Source: an uncultured Bacillota bacterium (lineage in GTDB: Bacteria > Bacillota > Clostridia > Peptostreptococcales > Anaerovoracaceae). Taken from it: a DNA stretch of 22,932 nucleotides. The stretch lies in assembly GCA_958448635.1 (NCBI GenBank), contig CAUDEQ010000029.1:1-22932 (forward strand), given 5' to 3'. How positions within the stretch are numbered: position 1 is the first letter of the stretch; the number at the start of each line of letters is the position of its first letter. The position numbers were made by a program, and so were the translations under genes. This document shows, piece after piece, positions 1 through 6,236 of the stretch. A model generated the notes under the pieces. That model worked only from the letters and a program-made list of their open reading frames with translations. It was not told where the DNA came from and ran no database searches.

Positions 1-1
1 G

Positions 2-157
2 CAGGTAAATGATTACGGCAAATATAACTGGAGCATGTTCGATGCAGACGCAAAAAAGAAGCGTCATGATGAAGTCTTTCCCCGCGATATGGAAAAGGCG
101 CTCATGCTGGGAAAAGAGATGGTTAAGGAGCCATGGAAAGGACAAGCGCAGGAATAA
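2..157 (+). CDS. C-terminal fragment, probable flavodoxin-like / NAD(P)H-dependent FMN reductase family protein
   Basis: An open frame enters from the left edge and stops at TAA 155-157, giving the last 51 residues of a protein that starts outside the window. The tail has the pattern FPRDMEKALMLGKEMVKEPW: acidic/aromatic residues followed by an amphipathic helix. That resembles the C-terminal helix of the small flavodoxin-fold oxidoreductases (NADPH-dependent FMN reductase type) common in Clostridia. No catalytic or FMN-binding motif lies inside the window, so the family call rests on resemblance of the last helix only. The next gene starts 124 bases downstream on the same strand, with no obvious terminator between them. 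Confidence 0.4.
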   Translation, partial: QVNDYGKYNWSMFDADAKKKRHDEVFPRDMEKALMLGKEMVKEPWKGQAQE

Positions 158-281
158 AGCTATGAATATATGCCTTGCAGCATGTCACAGCAGACAGCTT
201 GTATATTAACATCAGTTTCGTTTCAGTTTAGAAATGTAGAGTATTATTTACATATTAATGAACGTGAAACGGGAGGTACTT

Positions 282-1196
282 ATGAGCAGAAAGCGGGGAG
301 ACAGGAAAGACGGCGTGTGGCTGAAGGAGCTGGACGGCTTTCATTATATAATGCCGTATCTGATGCCGAGCCGCTGCGATGCAGAGGTTTACATAGAAAA
401 ACAGCTGGATGTCACGCAGCTTATGAAATTTCTTGAGGAAAAAAACGCACCCGGAGCGCCGCATAAGACCACTATTTTTCATGTGTTCGTGACAGCGGTG
501 GCGAAGGTTCTCTGCGAAAGATTGCTGCTCAACAGGTTCGTGGCAGGAAAAAGACTGTACCTCAGGAATAAAAAGACCATGGCATTCGTGGTAAGGCGGC
601 AGTTCACCGACAGCGCCGAGGAATCATTGATGGTGATGGAGGTGGATGGCGGCACCACGCTGGAAAAGGTAAGCCGGCAGATACTGGGAGATGCCGATAA
701 AATAAGAAAAGCAGACGGCAACGATATCAACGATCTGCTGGACAAGCTTAAGAAGATGCCAAGATGGCTGATGCGATTCATCATGTGCATTTTCAGGTTT
801 CTTGATTTTCACGGTCGGATGCCTGAGAGCATCTGCAGAGGCGACAGCAACTATGCCACGGTGCTTCTTTCCAATCTTGGCAGCATAGGAAGCGACGCCG
901 CATATCACCATCTCAACGATTACGGTACAAACTCCATAGTCATTACCATAGGAAAGCTCCATAAGGCGCCTGTGGAGGATGAGGAGGGGAATGTGACTAT
1001 GCGCAGCGTCATAAATATAGGCGTTACCGCAGACGAGAGAATAGCAGACGGCTTTTACTTTGCCAGATCTATACAGCTGCTGGAGGATATTCTGCAGCGG
1101 CCTGAACAGCTGGAGCTTCCGATAGGCGGAGAAGGAGCATCAGGAGCAGCAGAGGTAGAAGGGAATGGAGAAGAGATAAAGGAGGCAATCGGATGA
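282..1196 (+). CDS. E2/chloramphenicol acetyltransferase-fold acyltransferase-like protein, no lipoyl domain, catalytic His missing
   Basis: The 304-residue protein has the size and pattern of an isolated catalytic domain of 2-oxoacid dehydrogenase E2 (CAT fold). Lipoyl and subunit-binding domains are absent. In E2 enzymes the active site is DHRxxDG; the matching segment here is residues 251-257, DERIADG, so Glu252 replaces the catalytic His while Asp256 and Gly257 remain. A downstream ATG at 282 is chosen over ATG 258 because GGGAGG (271-276) lies just ahead of it. The stop overlaps the start of the downstream acyl-CoA synthetase-like gene (ATGA at 1193-1196), which indicates translational coupling. 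A role in acyl transfer or acyl binding with that ligase is inferred; the substrate is unknown, and the His loss could mean altered chemistry or a non-catalytic partner. Confidence 0.75.
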   Translation: MSRKRGDRKDGVWLKELDGFHYIMPYLMPSRCDAEVYIEKQLDVTQLMKFLEEKNAPGAPHKTTIFHVFVTAVAKVLCERLLLNRFVAGKRLYLRNKKTMAFVVRRQFTDSAEESLMVMEVDGGTTLEKVSRQILGDADKIRKADGNDINDLLDKLKKMPRWLMRFIMCIFRFLDFHGRMPESICRGDSNYATVLLSNLGSIGSDAAYHHLNDYGTNSIVITIGKLHKAPVEDEEGNVTMRSVINIGVTADERIADGFYFARSIQLLEDILQRPEQLELPIGGEGASGAAEVEGNGEEIKEAIG

Positions 1197-2857
1197 CAAC
1201 CATAAATTACCCCAACACATCCATGGTGGAGCAGGTGTATAAGTCTGCGGAAAAATCACCGGAGGCAGTGGCATATCAGTTTCAGGGTAAGAAGACAACG
1301 TATGGGAAATTTATAGATAAGATAGAAAAAACGGCAAGGAGCTTCATGGCGGCCGGCATAGGCGAAGGCGACAGGGTGACCATATGCATGCCCAACACGC
1401 CGCAGGCTGTTGACAGCTTCTATGCCCTCAACAGGATAGGTGCAGTGCCTGTCATGATACATCCGCTGTCAGCTCCGGCGGAAATCGCATTTTTCGTTCG
1501 CAATTCGTCCAGCAAGGTGATAATAACCCTGGATATGTTCTGCGAAAAGGTGGAAAAGGCGCTGAGCAGGGAGGAGAAGCAGGTGAAGATCATCGTTGCG
1601 TCCATCAAGGATGAGCTGCCGGCACCTGTCAACATGATATATCCCCTGACGGTGAAGAATAAATTCAAAAAGCCGCACAACAGCGAAAGAGTGATGAAGT
1701 GGTCGCGATTTATGAAGTCAGGCTCAGGAGCAGTGAGCCTTCCGGAGAAGCTTCCGAAATACGACGACGTGGCGGTAATCCTGTTCAGTGGCGGCACCAC
1801 AGGTACGACCAAGGGAATCCTTTTGACAAACCTCAATATGAATGCCCTGGCGCTTCAGACGGGAACGGCTGCAAGATTTTCTCTGGACGGCCTCAGGATG
1901 CTGTCGGTGATGCCGCTGTTCCACGGATTCGGACTTGGTATAGGCATCCATACGCCGCTGGTGTTCGGAGGCGCCTGCATACTCGTGCCGCAGTTCAGCA
2001 TAAAGACATACGCAAAGCTGATAAAAAAGGAGAGGCCAAACGTCATTCCGGGAGTGCCGACTCTCTTTGAAGCTCTTCTCAGGACAGAAGGTCTTGAGAA
2101 CTTCGACATGTCATTTCTCAGAGGCGTATTCTGCGGAGGCGATTCGCTTTCCATAGAGCTGAAGAAAAAGATGGACGCATTTCTGGCGGAGCATAATGCA
2201 AAGGTGCAGATAAGGGAGGGCTACGGCACCACCGAGTGCGTTACTGCCAGCTGCCTCACTCCGTACAGCGAATACAAGGAGGGCAGCATAGGCGTTCCAT
2301 TCCCGGACACATATTACAAGATAGTCGTTCCCAATACCAACGTTCCTGTGGCAACGGGGGAAGAGGGCGAGATATGCATAAGCGGCCCTACTGTTATGAA
2401 GGGGTATCTGGATGCTCCCGAGGAAACGGCAGATGCGCTGAAAGCTCACGGCGACGGCAGGATATGGCTCCATACGGGAGATCTGGGAGTGATGGATGAA
2501 GACGGCTTCATATATTTCAAACAGAGGATAAAACGCCTCATAATAGTTTCAGGCTACAACGTATATCCGTCTCAGGTGGAAAACGCCATAGATTCTCACC
2601 CTGACGTGCTGTATTCCTGTGCCATAGGCGTGAGCGATATTTACAAGATGCACAAGGTGAAGGCCTTCGTGGTGCTTCGTCCCGGAGTAGAGCCATGCGA
2701 AAGGATAAAGGAGGAGATACTCCACAACTGCAGAGAAAGGGTATCTCAGTATGCAGTTCCTTATGAGATCGAATTCAGACCTGAGCTGCCCAAGACGCTG
2801 GTGGGAAAGGTGGCATACCGCGAGCTGGAAAAGGAAGTAAACGGAGAAATCGCCTGA
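1193..2857 (+). CDS. AMP-forming acyl-CoA synthetase / acyl-adenylate ligase
   Basis: This 554-residue enzyme of the ANL superfamily would activate a carboxylic acid with ATP to an acyl-AMP and then probably transfer it to CoA. Visible motifs are the phosphate-binding loop SGGTTGTTKG (residues 199-208), the adenine-binding EGYGTTECVT (342-351), HTGDLG with the ribose-binding Asp430, the hinge region RIKRLIIVSGYNVYP (445-459), and the C-terminal PKTLVGK with the predicted catalytic Lys539. Length is typical for the family. The start overlaps the preceding stop by four bases and has AAAGGAGG just upstream (about 1179-1186). The preceding gene encodes a CAT/E2-fold protein, so the two probably act on the same acyl group. 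The chain length or identity of the acid cannot be read from the sequence. Confidence 0.92.
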   Translation: MTTINYPNTSMVEQVYKSAEKSPEAVAYQFQGKKTTYGKFIDKIEKTARSFMAAGIGEGDRVTICMPNTPQAVDSFYALNRIGAVPVMIHPLSAPAEIAFFVRNSSSKVIITLDMFCEKVEKALSREEKQVKIIVASIKDELPAPVNMIYPLTVKNKFKKPHNSERVMKWSRFMKSGSGAVSLPEKLPKYDDVAVILFSGGTTGTTKGILLTNLNMNALALQTGTAARFSLDGLRMLSVMPLFHGFGLGIGIHTPLVFGGACILVPQFSIKTYAKLIKKERPNVIPGVPTLFEALLRTEGLENFDMSFLRGVFCGGDSLSIELKKKMDAFLAEHNAKVQIREGYGTTECVTASCLTPYSEYKEGSIGVPFPDTYYKIVVPNTNVPVATGEEGEICISGPTVMKGYLDAPEETADALKAHGDGRIWLHTGDLGVMDEDGFIYFKQRIKRLIIVSGYNVYPSQVENAIDSHPDVLYSCAIGVSDIYKMHKVKAFVVLRPGVEPCERIKEEILHNCRERVSQYAVPYEIEFRPELPKTLVGKVAYRELEKEVNGEIA

Positions 2858-2894
2858 AGGCAGCAATCATGCGAAAATAATGAAAATATTATCT

Positions 2895-3956
2895 CTATAA
2901 ATCAGGCAGCTGTACCGTGAAGGTGGTGCAGCTGTCTTTGCTGTTTACGGATACAGAGCCGCTGTGGAGCTGTACGATGCGGCTGACTATGGCCAGACCC
3001 ACACCGTTTCCCTCGGAGGAATGAGATTCGTCAGCCTGATAAAACTTGTTGAATATCTTGTCCAGCTTTTCCTCAGGGATATCAGCGCCGCTGTTGGTGA
3101 TGGAGACCATCAGGAAATGGTTCTGACGCTTTACATCGACGCGGACGATACCGCATGGCGGAGAAAATTTCACGGCATTGTCCAGAAGGTTTATCCATAC
3201 CTGCTTCATCAGCTCCTCGTTGGCTTCGATCATGTACTCGTCCAGCTCCAGCTCCAGTTCCAGAGATTTCCGGCTCCATTTGGATTCAAGGAGCAGTATG
3301 CAGGAGCGAAGCTGCTCGGACAGATTGTATCTTGAAACGTCCGTCAGTATTGACTGATTCTCCACCTTTGTGAGATTCAGCACATTGGTTGCCATCTGTG
3401 AAAGGCGCATGGACTCCTCCTCGATGACGTTGAGATATTCCGCCCGCTGAGCTTCCGTCAGATTGCTGCGCTTTAAGAGCTTTGCAAAGCCTGCGATGGA
3501 AACTATGGGCGTTTTGAATTCATGGGAAAAGTTGTTGATGAAGTCGCTTCTGAGCATTTCCGTATGCTCAAGATCCTCCGCCATTTTGTTGAAGCTGTCC
3601 GAAAGCTTTGCGAAGGCAGGATGGTTGGTTATGGGCCATCCGAATTTCAGGCGCACCCTGAAGTTGCCGGCAGCCAGATTGTTGATGCCGTCTATCATCT
3701 TGTTTACAGGTCCCAGCGGGATCTCGCTGGCGGCCATGGATACGATAAAGCCCACGAAAATACTCAGAAGGGTGATGAACAGCAGCAGATGGGGGATATC
3801 CGGGCTGTATGCCTGCTGAGTTGAGATGGTATCGGTATATATTAGAAGATATACTGCTCCGATGGCGATTATCATCGTTATGGCGATGAGACAGAATACA
3901 ACGAAGGAAAAGAGCAGCGTCAAAGCGAAGCGTTGTTTTTTTTCAATTTTTTTCAT
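2895..3956 (-). CDS. Membrane sensor histidine kinase
   Basis: The 353-residue sensor kinase pairs with the response regulator just upstream. It has two membrane segments (about residues 11-40 and 57-76) with only a short outside loop of some 16 residues, then a HAMP-like linker (about 77-135). The phosphoacceptor motif NNFSHEFKTP places the autophosphorylated His at 145. The ATPase domain has an N-box (NLLDNAVKFSP) and a G-box (GNGVGLAIVSRIV). The tiny extracytoplasmic loop suggests it senses something at or in the membrane, or depends on a partner. Its ATG overlaps the stop of the response regulator gene (ATGA). The first eight codons contain an A7 and an A8 run. It converges with the acyl-CoA ligase gene over a 37-base gap with no clear terminator. 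Confidence 0.95.
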   Translation of the reverse strand: MKKIEKKQRFALTLLFSFVVFCLIAITMIIAIGAVYLLIYTDTISTQQAYSPDIPHLLLFITLLSIFVGFIVSMAASEIPLGPVNKMIDGINNLAAGNFRVRLKFGWPITNHPAFAKLSDSFNKMAEDLEHTEMLRSDFINNFSHEFKTPIVSIAGFAKLLKRSNLTEAQRAEYLNVIEEESMRLSQMATNVLNLTKVENQSILTDVSRYNLSEQLRSCILLLESKWSRKSLELELELDEYMIEANEELMKQVWINLLDNAVKFSPPCGIVRVDVKRQNHFLMVSITNSGADIPEEKLDKIFNKFYQADESHSSEGNGVGLAIVSRIVQLHSGSVSVNSKDSCTTFTVQLPDL

Positions 3957-4627
3957 ACGTTTTTCACCGCCTTGTATCCAAGTCCCCTGACGGACTCTAT
4001 GGAAAATTCGCTCCAGCCCTCGAAGCGCTTTCGCAGCCTGCCGATGTGGACTGTGACGGTTTCCCAGCCTGTCTCGCTGTCTACGCCCCAGATTTCGTCC
4101 ATCAGCTGTATGCGTGTGAATATCTTGCCCGGATAAGACAGCAGCTTATACAGCAGGAGGAATTCCTTCTGAGGAAGCTCCTGGGTGCTGCTTCCCTTTG
4201 TCACGGTCATGGCATCGTAGTCCAGCACCACGTCTCCAACGACGATCCTGTGATCCATGGCTATCTGGGCGCGGCGCAGAAGAGCCTTGATGCGGAGCAG
4301 CATTTCCTCCTCATCCACCGGCTTTGTCATGTAATCATCCGTTCCGACGATGAAGCCTCTGTGCTTATCCTCCGGAAGCTGCTTTGCCGACACCATGAGA
4401 ATAGGCAGCTCGTTGCGATTTTCCCTCAGCAGCCTTGTGAATTCATAGCCGTCCATTTCAGGCATCATGATATCCAGCACCACAAGATCGATGTGGTGGC
4501 GATCCATGAGGCTGAGGGCAGCGTTTCCGTTTTCTGCTGTGAATACGGTGTAGCTTTCGGCCTCAAGAACTGCCTTGAACAGCAGTCTGGTGTTTTTATC
4601 GTCATCTGCAACAAGGATATGAAACAT
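3953..4627 (-). CDS. OmpR/PhoB-family response regulator
   Basis: The 224-residue DNA-binding response regulator is the probable phosphoacceptor for the overlapping histidine kinase. The receiver domain (residues 1-115) has the acidic pocket Asp8-Asp10, the phosphorylation site Asp52 in VVLDIMMPEMDG, and Lys102 in DDYMTKPV. The C-terminal winged helix (about 125-220) has the OmpR-type pattern with VTVHIGRLRKRFE as recognition helix and the SVRGLGYK wing. The start at 4627 is preferred to the ATG eight codons upstream because a near-perfect GGAGGTGAT lies at 4632-4640 on the minus strand. Only 22 bases separate this start from the divergent LuxR-type gene, so its promoter must lie within that gene's 5' end. 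Target genes are not evident. Confidence 0.95.
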   Translation of the reverse strand: MFHILVADDDKNTRLLFKAVLEAESYTVFTAENGNAALSLMDRHHIDLVVLDIMMPEMDGYEFTRLLRENRNELPILMVSAKQLPEDKHRGFIVGTDDYMTKPVDEEEMLLRIKALLRRAQIAMDHRIVVGDVVLDYDAMTVTKGSSTQELPQKEFLLLYKLLSYPGKIFTRIQLMDEIWGVDSETGWETVTVHIGRLRKRFEGWSEFSIESVRGLGYKAVKNV

Positions 4628-4649
4628 GGTTATCACCTCCGGTGTTATC

Positions 4650-5690
4650 ATGGACCTCTATGGCAAACAGAAGTCATATACCTATTTTACCATGGACGGC
4701 GTCAAAATACATCTCGGTTTCAAGGAAGCAGATGAGCTCGGCAGATGCATGGAATACATCGAGAGTATAGAGAATACGGCGATAAGGGACATCGCCCGTG
4801 CAGAGTACTGTTATTTCAGCGGCAGGCATGAGGAGGCGGTAAATCGCGTCAGATCCTATCTCAATGATAAGAATATATATATAAGGCTTTCAGCCAGTCT
4901 CATTTATGCTTACGCCAATTTTTCTCTTGGAGATATAAAAGCTGCCGGATATGCTCAGGAAAAGGTAAAAAACGCATTGCAGGAGGATAACAATGCGGAG
5001 ATCAAGGTTGGTGCAGCGGAAGCATTCATAAGCATGACGGCTTCGGTGCTTTTGCATATGCCTATACCGGAAGGGATTCCTGATTTTGAAGAGTTTACGC
5101 CTGCATTGCCGCCGGGCATCAGGCTGTTTGCCTTGTATATAAAGGCGCATTATCTCTATTTAAAAGGCGAATACGAGAGAAGCCTCGGTGTTGTGGATGC
5201 AGCTCTCGGTATGGGGATCGGGGAATTTCCGATTCCTGCAATATATATGAATTTAATAGCTGTGATGGATAACATCAGTCTTCGCAGAAGGGAAAAGGCC
5301 GAGGGGCATCTTATGGCAGCATGGCGCACAGCCCAGCCGGACGACCTCATCGAGGCCTTCGGCGAGCATCACGGGCTTCTGGGAGGAATGCTGGAGTCTG
5401 TAATCAAGCCGGAATGGCCGGAGGATTTCAAGCGGATAATCGATATCACCTACAGATTCTCCGCCGGATGGCGTAAGGTTCACAACCCGATGACAGGCCA
5501 CGATATGGCGGACGATCTGACGACCACCGAGTTTGCGGTGGCCATGCTGGCGGCGAGGGGCTGGACAAATCAGGAAATCGCCCAACATATGAAGATATCC
5601 GCCCATACGGTGAAGGCTCACGTTTCTGCAGCCCTGCAGAAGCTGGGAGTGCGGCAGCGAAGGGATTTGAAAAAATATATGCTTAAATGA
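4650..5690 (+). CDS. LuxR-type transcriptional regulator with helical (TPR-like) N-terminal region
   Basis: The protein is about 346 residues. The last 65 residues form a GerE/LuxR-type helix-turn-helix: LTTTEFAVAMLAARG, then WTNQEIAQHMKIS and HTVKAHVSAALQKLGV. The remainder is mostly alpha-helical with alternating small and aromatic residues, like TPR-type repeats in orphan LuxR regulators of Clostridia and Actinobacteria; no receiver or ATPase domain is visible. The start is uncertain. ATG 4650 gives a sensible N-terminus but lacks a good ribosome site; ATG 4626 has AAGGA upstream but overlaps the start of the divergent response regulator; ATG 4692 is also possible. The gene ends just before a strong terminator. 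The proximity to the two-component genes suggests shared regulation, but this is inference. Confidence 0.82.
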   Translation: MDLYGKQKSYTYFTMDGVKIHLGFKEADELGRCMEYIESIENTAIRDIARAEYCYFSGRHEEAVNRVRSYLNDKNIYIRLSASLIYAYANFSLGDIKAAGYAQEKVKNALQEDNNAEIKVGAAEAFISMTASVLLHMPIPEGIPDFEEFTPALPPGIRLFALYIKAHYLYLKGEYERSLGVVDAALGMGIGEFPIPAIYMNLIAVMDNISLRRREKAEGHLMAAWRTAQPDDLIEAFGEHHGLLGGMLESVIKPEWPEDFKRIIDITYRFSAGWRKVHNPMTGHDMADDLTTTEFAVAMLAARGWTNQEIAQHMKISAHTVKAHVSAALQKLGVRQRRDLKKYMLK

Positions 5691-5704
5691 TAAGAAAGGA
5701 TCAA

Positions 5705-5761
5705 CGGTCCTGATATTACCCGTTTTACATATGAAACGGGCGATGTCAGGACTGTTTTTTT
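5705..5761 (+). terminator. Rho-independent terminator after the LuxR-type gene
   Basis: Two 22-base arms (5705-5726 and 5733-5754) form a long imperfect hairpin with an acatat loop, paired through CCCGTTT/GAAACGGG and TCCTGA/TCAGGA with G-T pairs between. The second arm runs directly into seven T residues (5755-5761). This is a typical strong intrinsic terminator, and it separates the LuxR-type gene from the small Cys-rich gene. Confidence 0.9.
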
Positions 5762-5818
5762 CTGATATGATTTAGGAAATACCGGATTTGTATGGAAGTG
5801 TATGGAAAGGAGAGCGCT

Positions 5819-6145
5819 ATGAAGGCTGCGGGAGATATGGAAAGACGCCGGCAGACGGAAGAGCTGCGTAGGTACGATATAGAAGGCGCAGTACTGGAGA
5901 CCGAGCTGTGTCTTGATGAGCTCACCGGATTGTACATAGAGATACTCCCTGACCTTATTGAAAAGCCTGTTTATACTGCCAAGGGAAATCCTGTGATGTT
6001 CACGGGGGAAGACGCCTGCTCATACGGACAGCCGCGTGAGGGAGAGTCGTGCATAGACTGCGGCTCGTGTATCCATTATAATCAGATGCCGGACACCTTG
6101 CTGGGGGTGTGCAGACACGAGAAAAAGCGTAAGGCTTCGGGATGA
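5819..6145 (+). CDS. Small Cys-rich protein, possible Fe-S or zinc site, function unknown
   Basis: The 108-residue protein is not one I can assign. Its first half is charged and probably helical. The C-terminal third has five Cys in the spacing C67-X10-C78-X2-C81-X2-C84-X13-C98, followed by basic HEKKRK; a sixth Cys is at 31. The ending CGSCIHY...LLGVC resembles the cysteine pattern in small Fe-S subunits of some glycyl-radical enzymes and in other clostridial Cys-rich domains, so metal binding is likely, but the metal and role are open. The start at 5819 is chosen over the upstream ATG 5792 because AAAGGAG (5806-5812) is correctly placed. It lies alone between a terminator and the surface protein gene. 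Confidence 0.75.
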   Translation: MKAAGDMERRRQTEELRRYDIEGAVLETELCLDELTGLYIEILPDLIEKPVYTAKGNPVMFTGEDACSYGQPREGESCIDCGSCIHYNQMPDTLLGVCRHEKKRKASG

Positions 6146-6167
6146 TGGCAGGAAGATAATGATGATT

Positions 6168-6194
6168 ACTTCGGCGCAGATGACGCCGTTAAGT
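6168..6194. promoter_or_regulatory. Short inverted repeat ahead of the surface-protein gene
   Basis: ACTTCGGCG (6168-6176) and CGCCG plus AAGT (6184-6188, 6191-6194) pair over nine bases with a two-base bulge and a seven-base loop. It is followed by TATATAAC (6194-6201), which could be a -10 element, although no good -35 is visible. There is no T tract, so it is not a normal terminator. It could be an operator or a 5' untranslated hairpin of the surface-protein gene. Confidence 0.3.
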
Positions 6195-6236
6195 ATATAA
6201 CATATCAGATGATAAAGTTAAGGAGGTAGGAAAATA

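Noticed and set aside
2102..2108. TTCGACA (0A-box-like) here and at 8562-8568
   Set aside because: Both are inside coding sequence, and a seven-base match is expected by chance in 23 kb; neither is near a promoter.
2858..2894. Terminator between the convergent acyl-CoA ligase and kinase genes
   Set aside because: Only a weak five-base ATAAT/ATTAT pairing without a T run is present.
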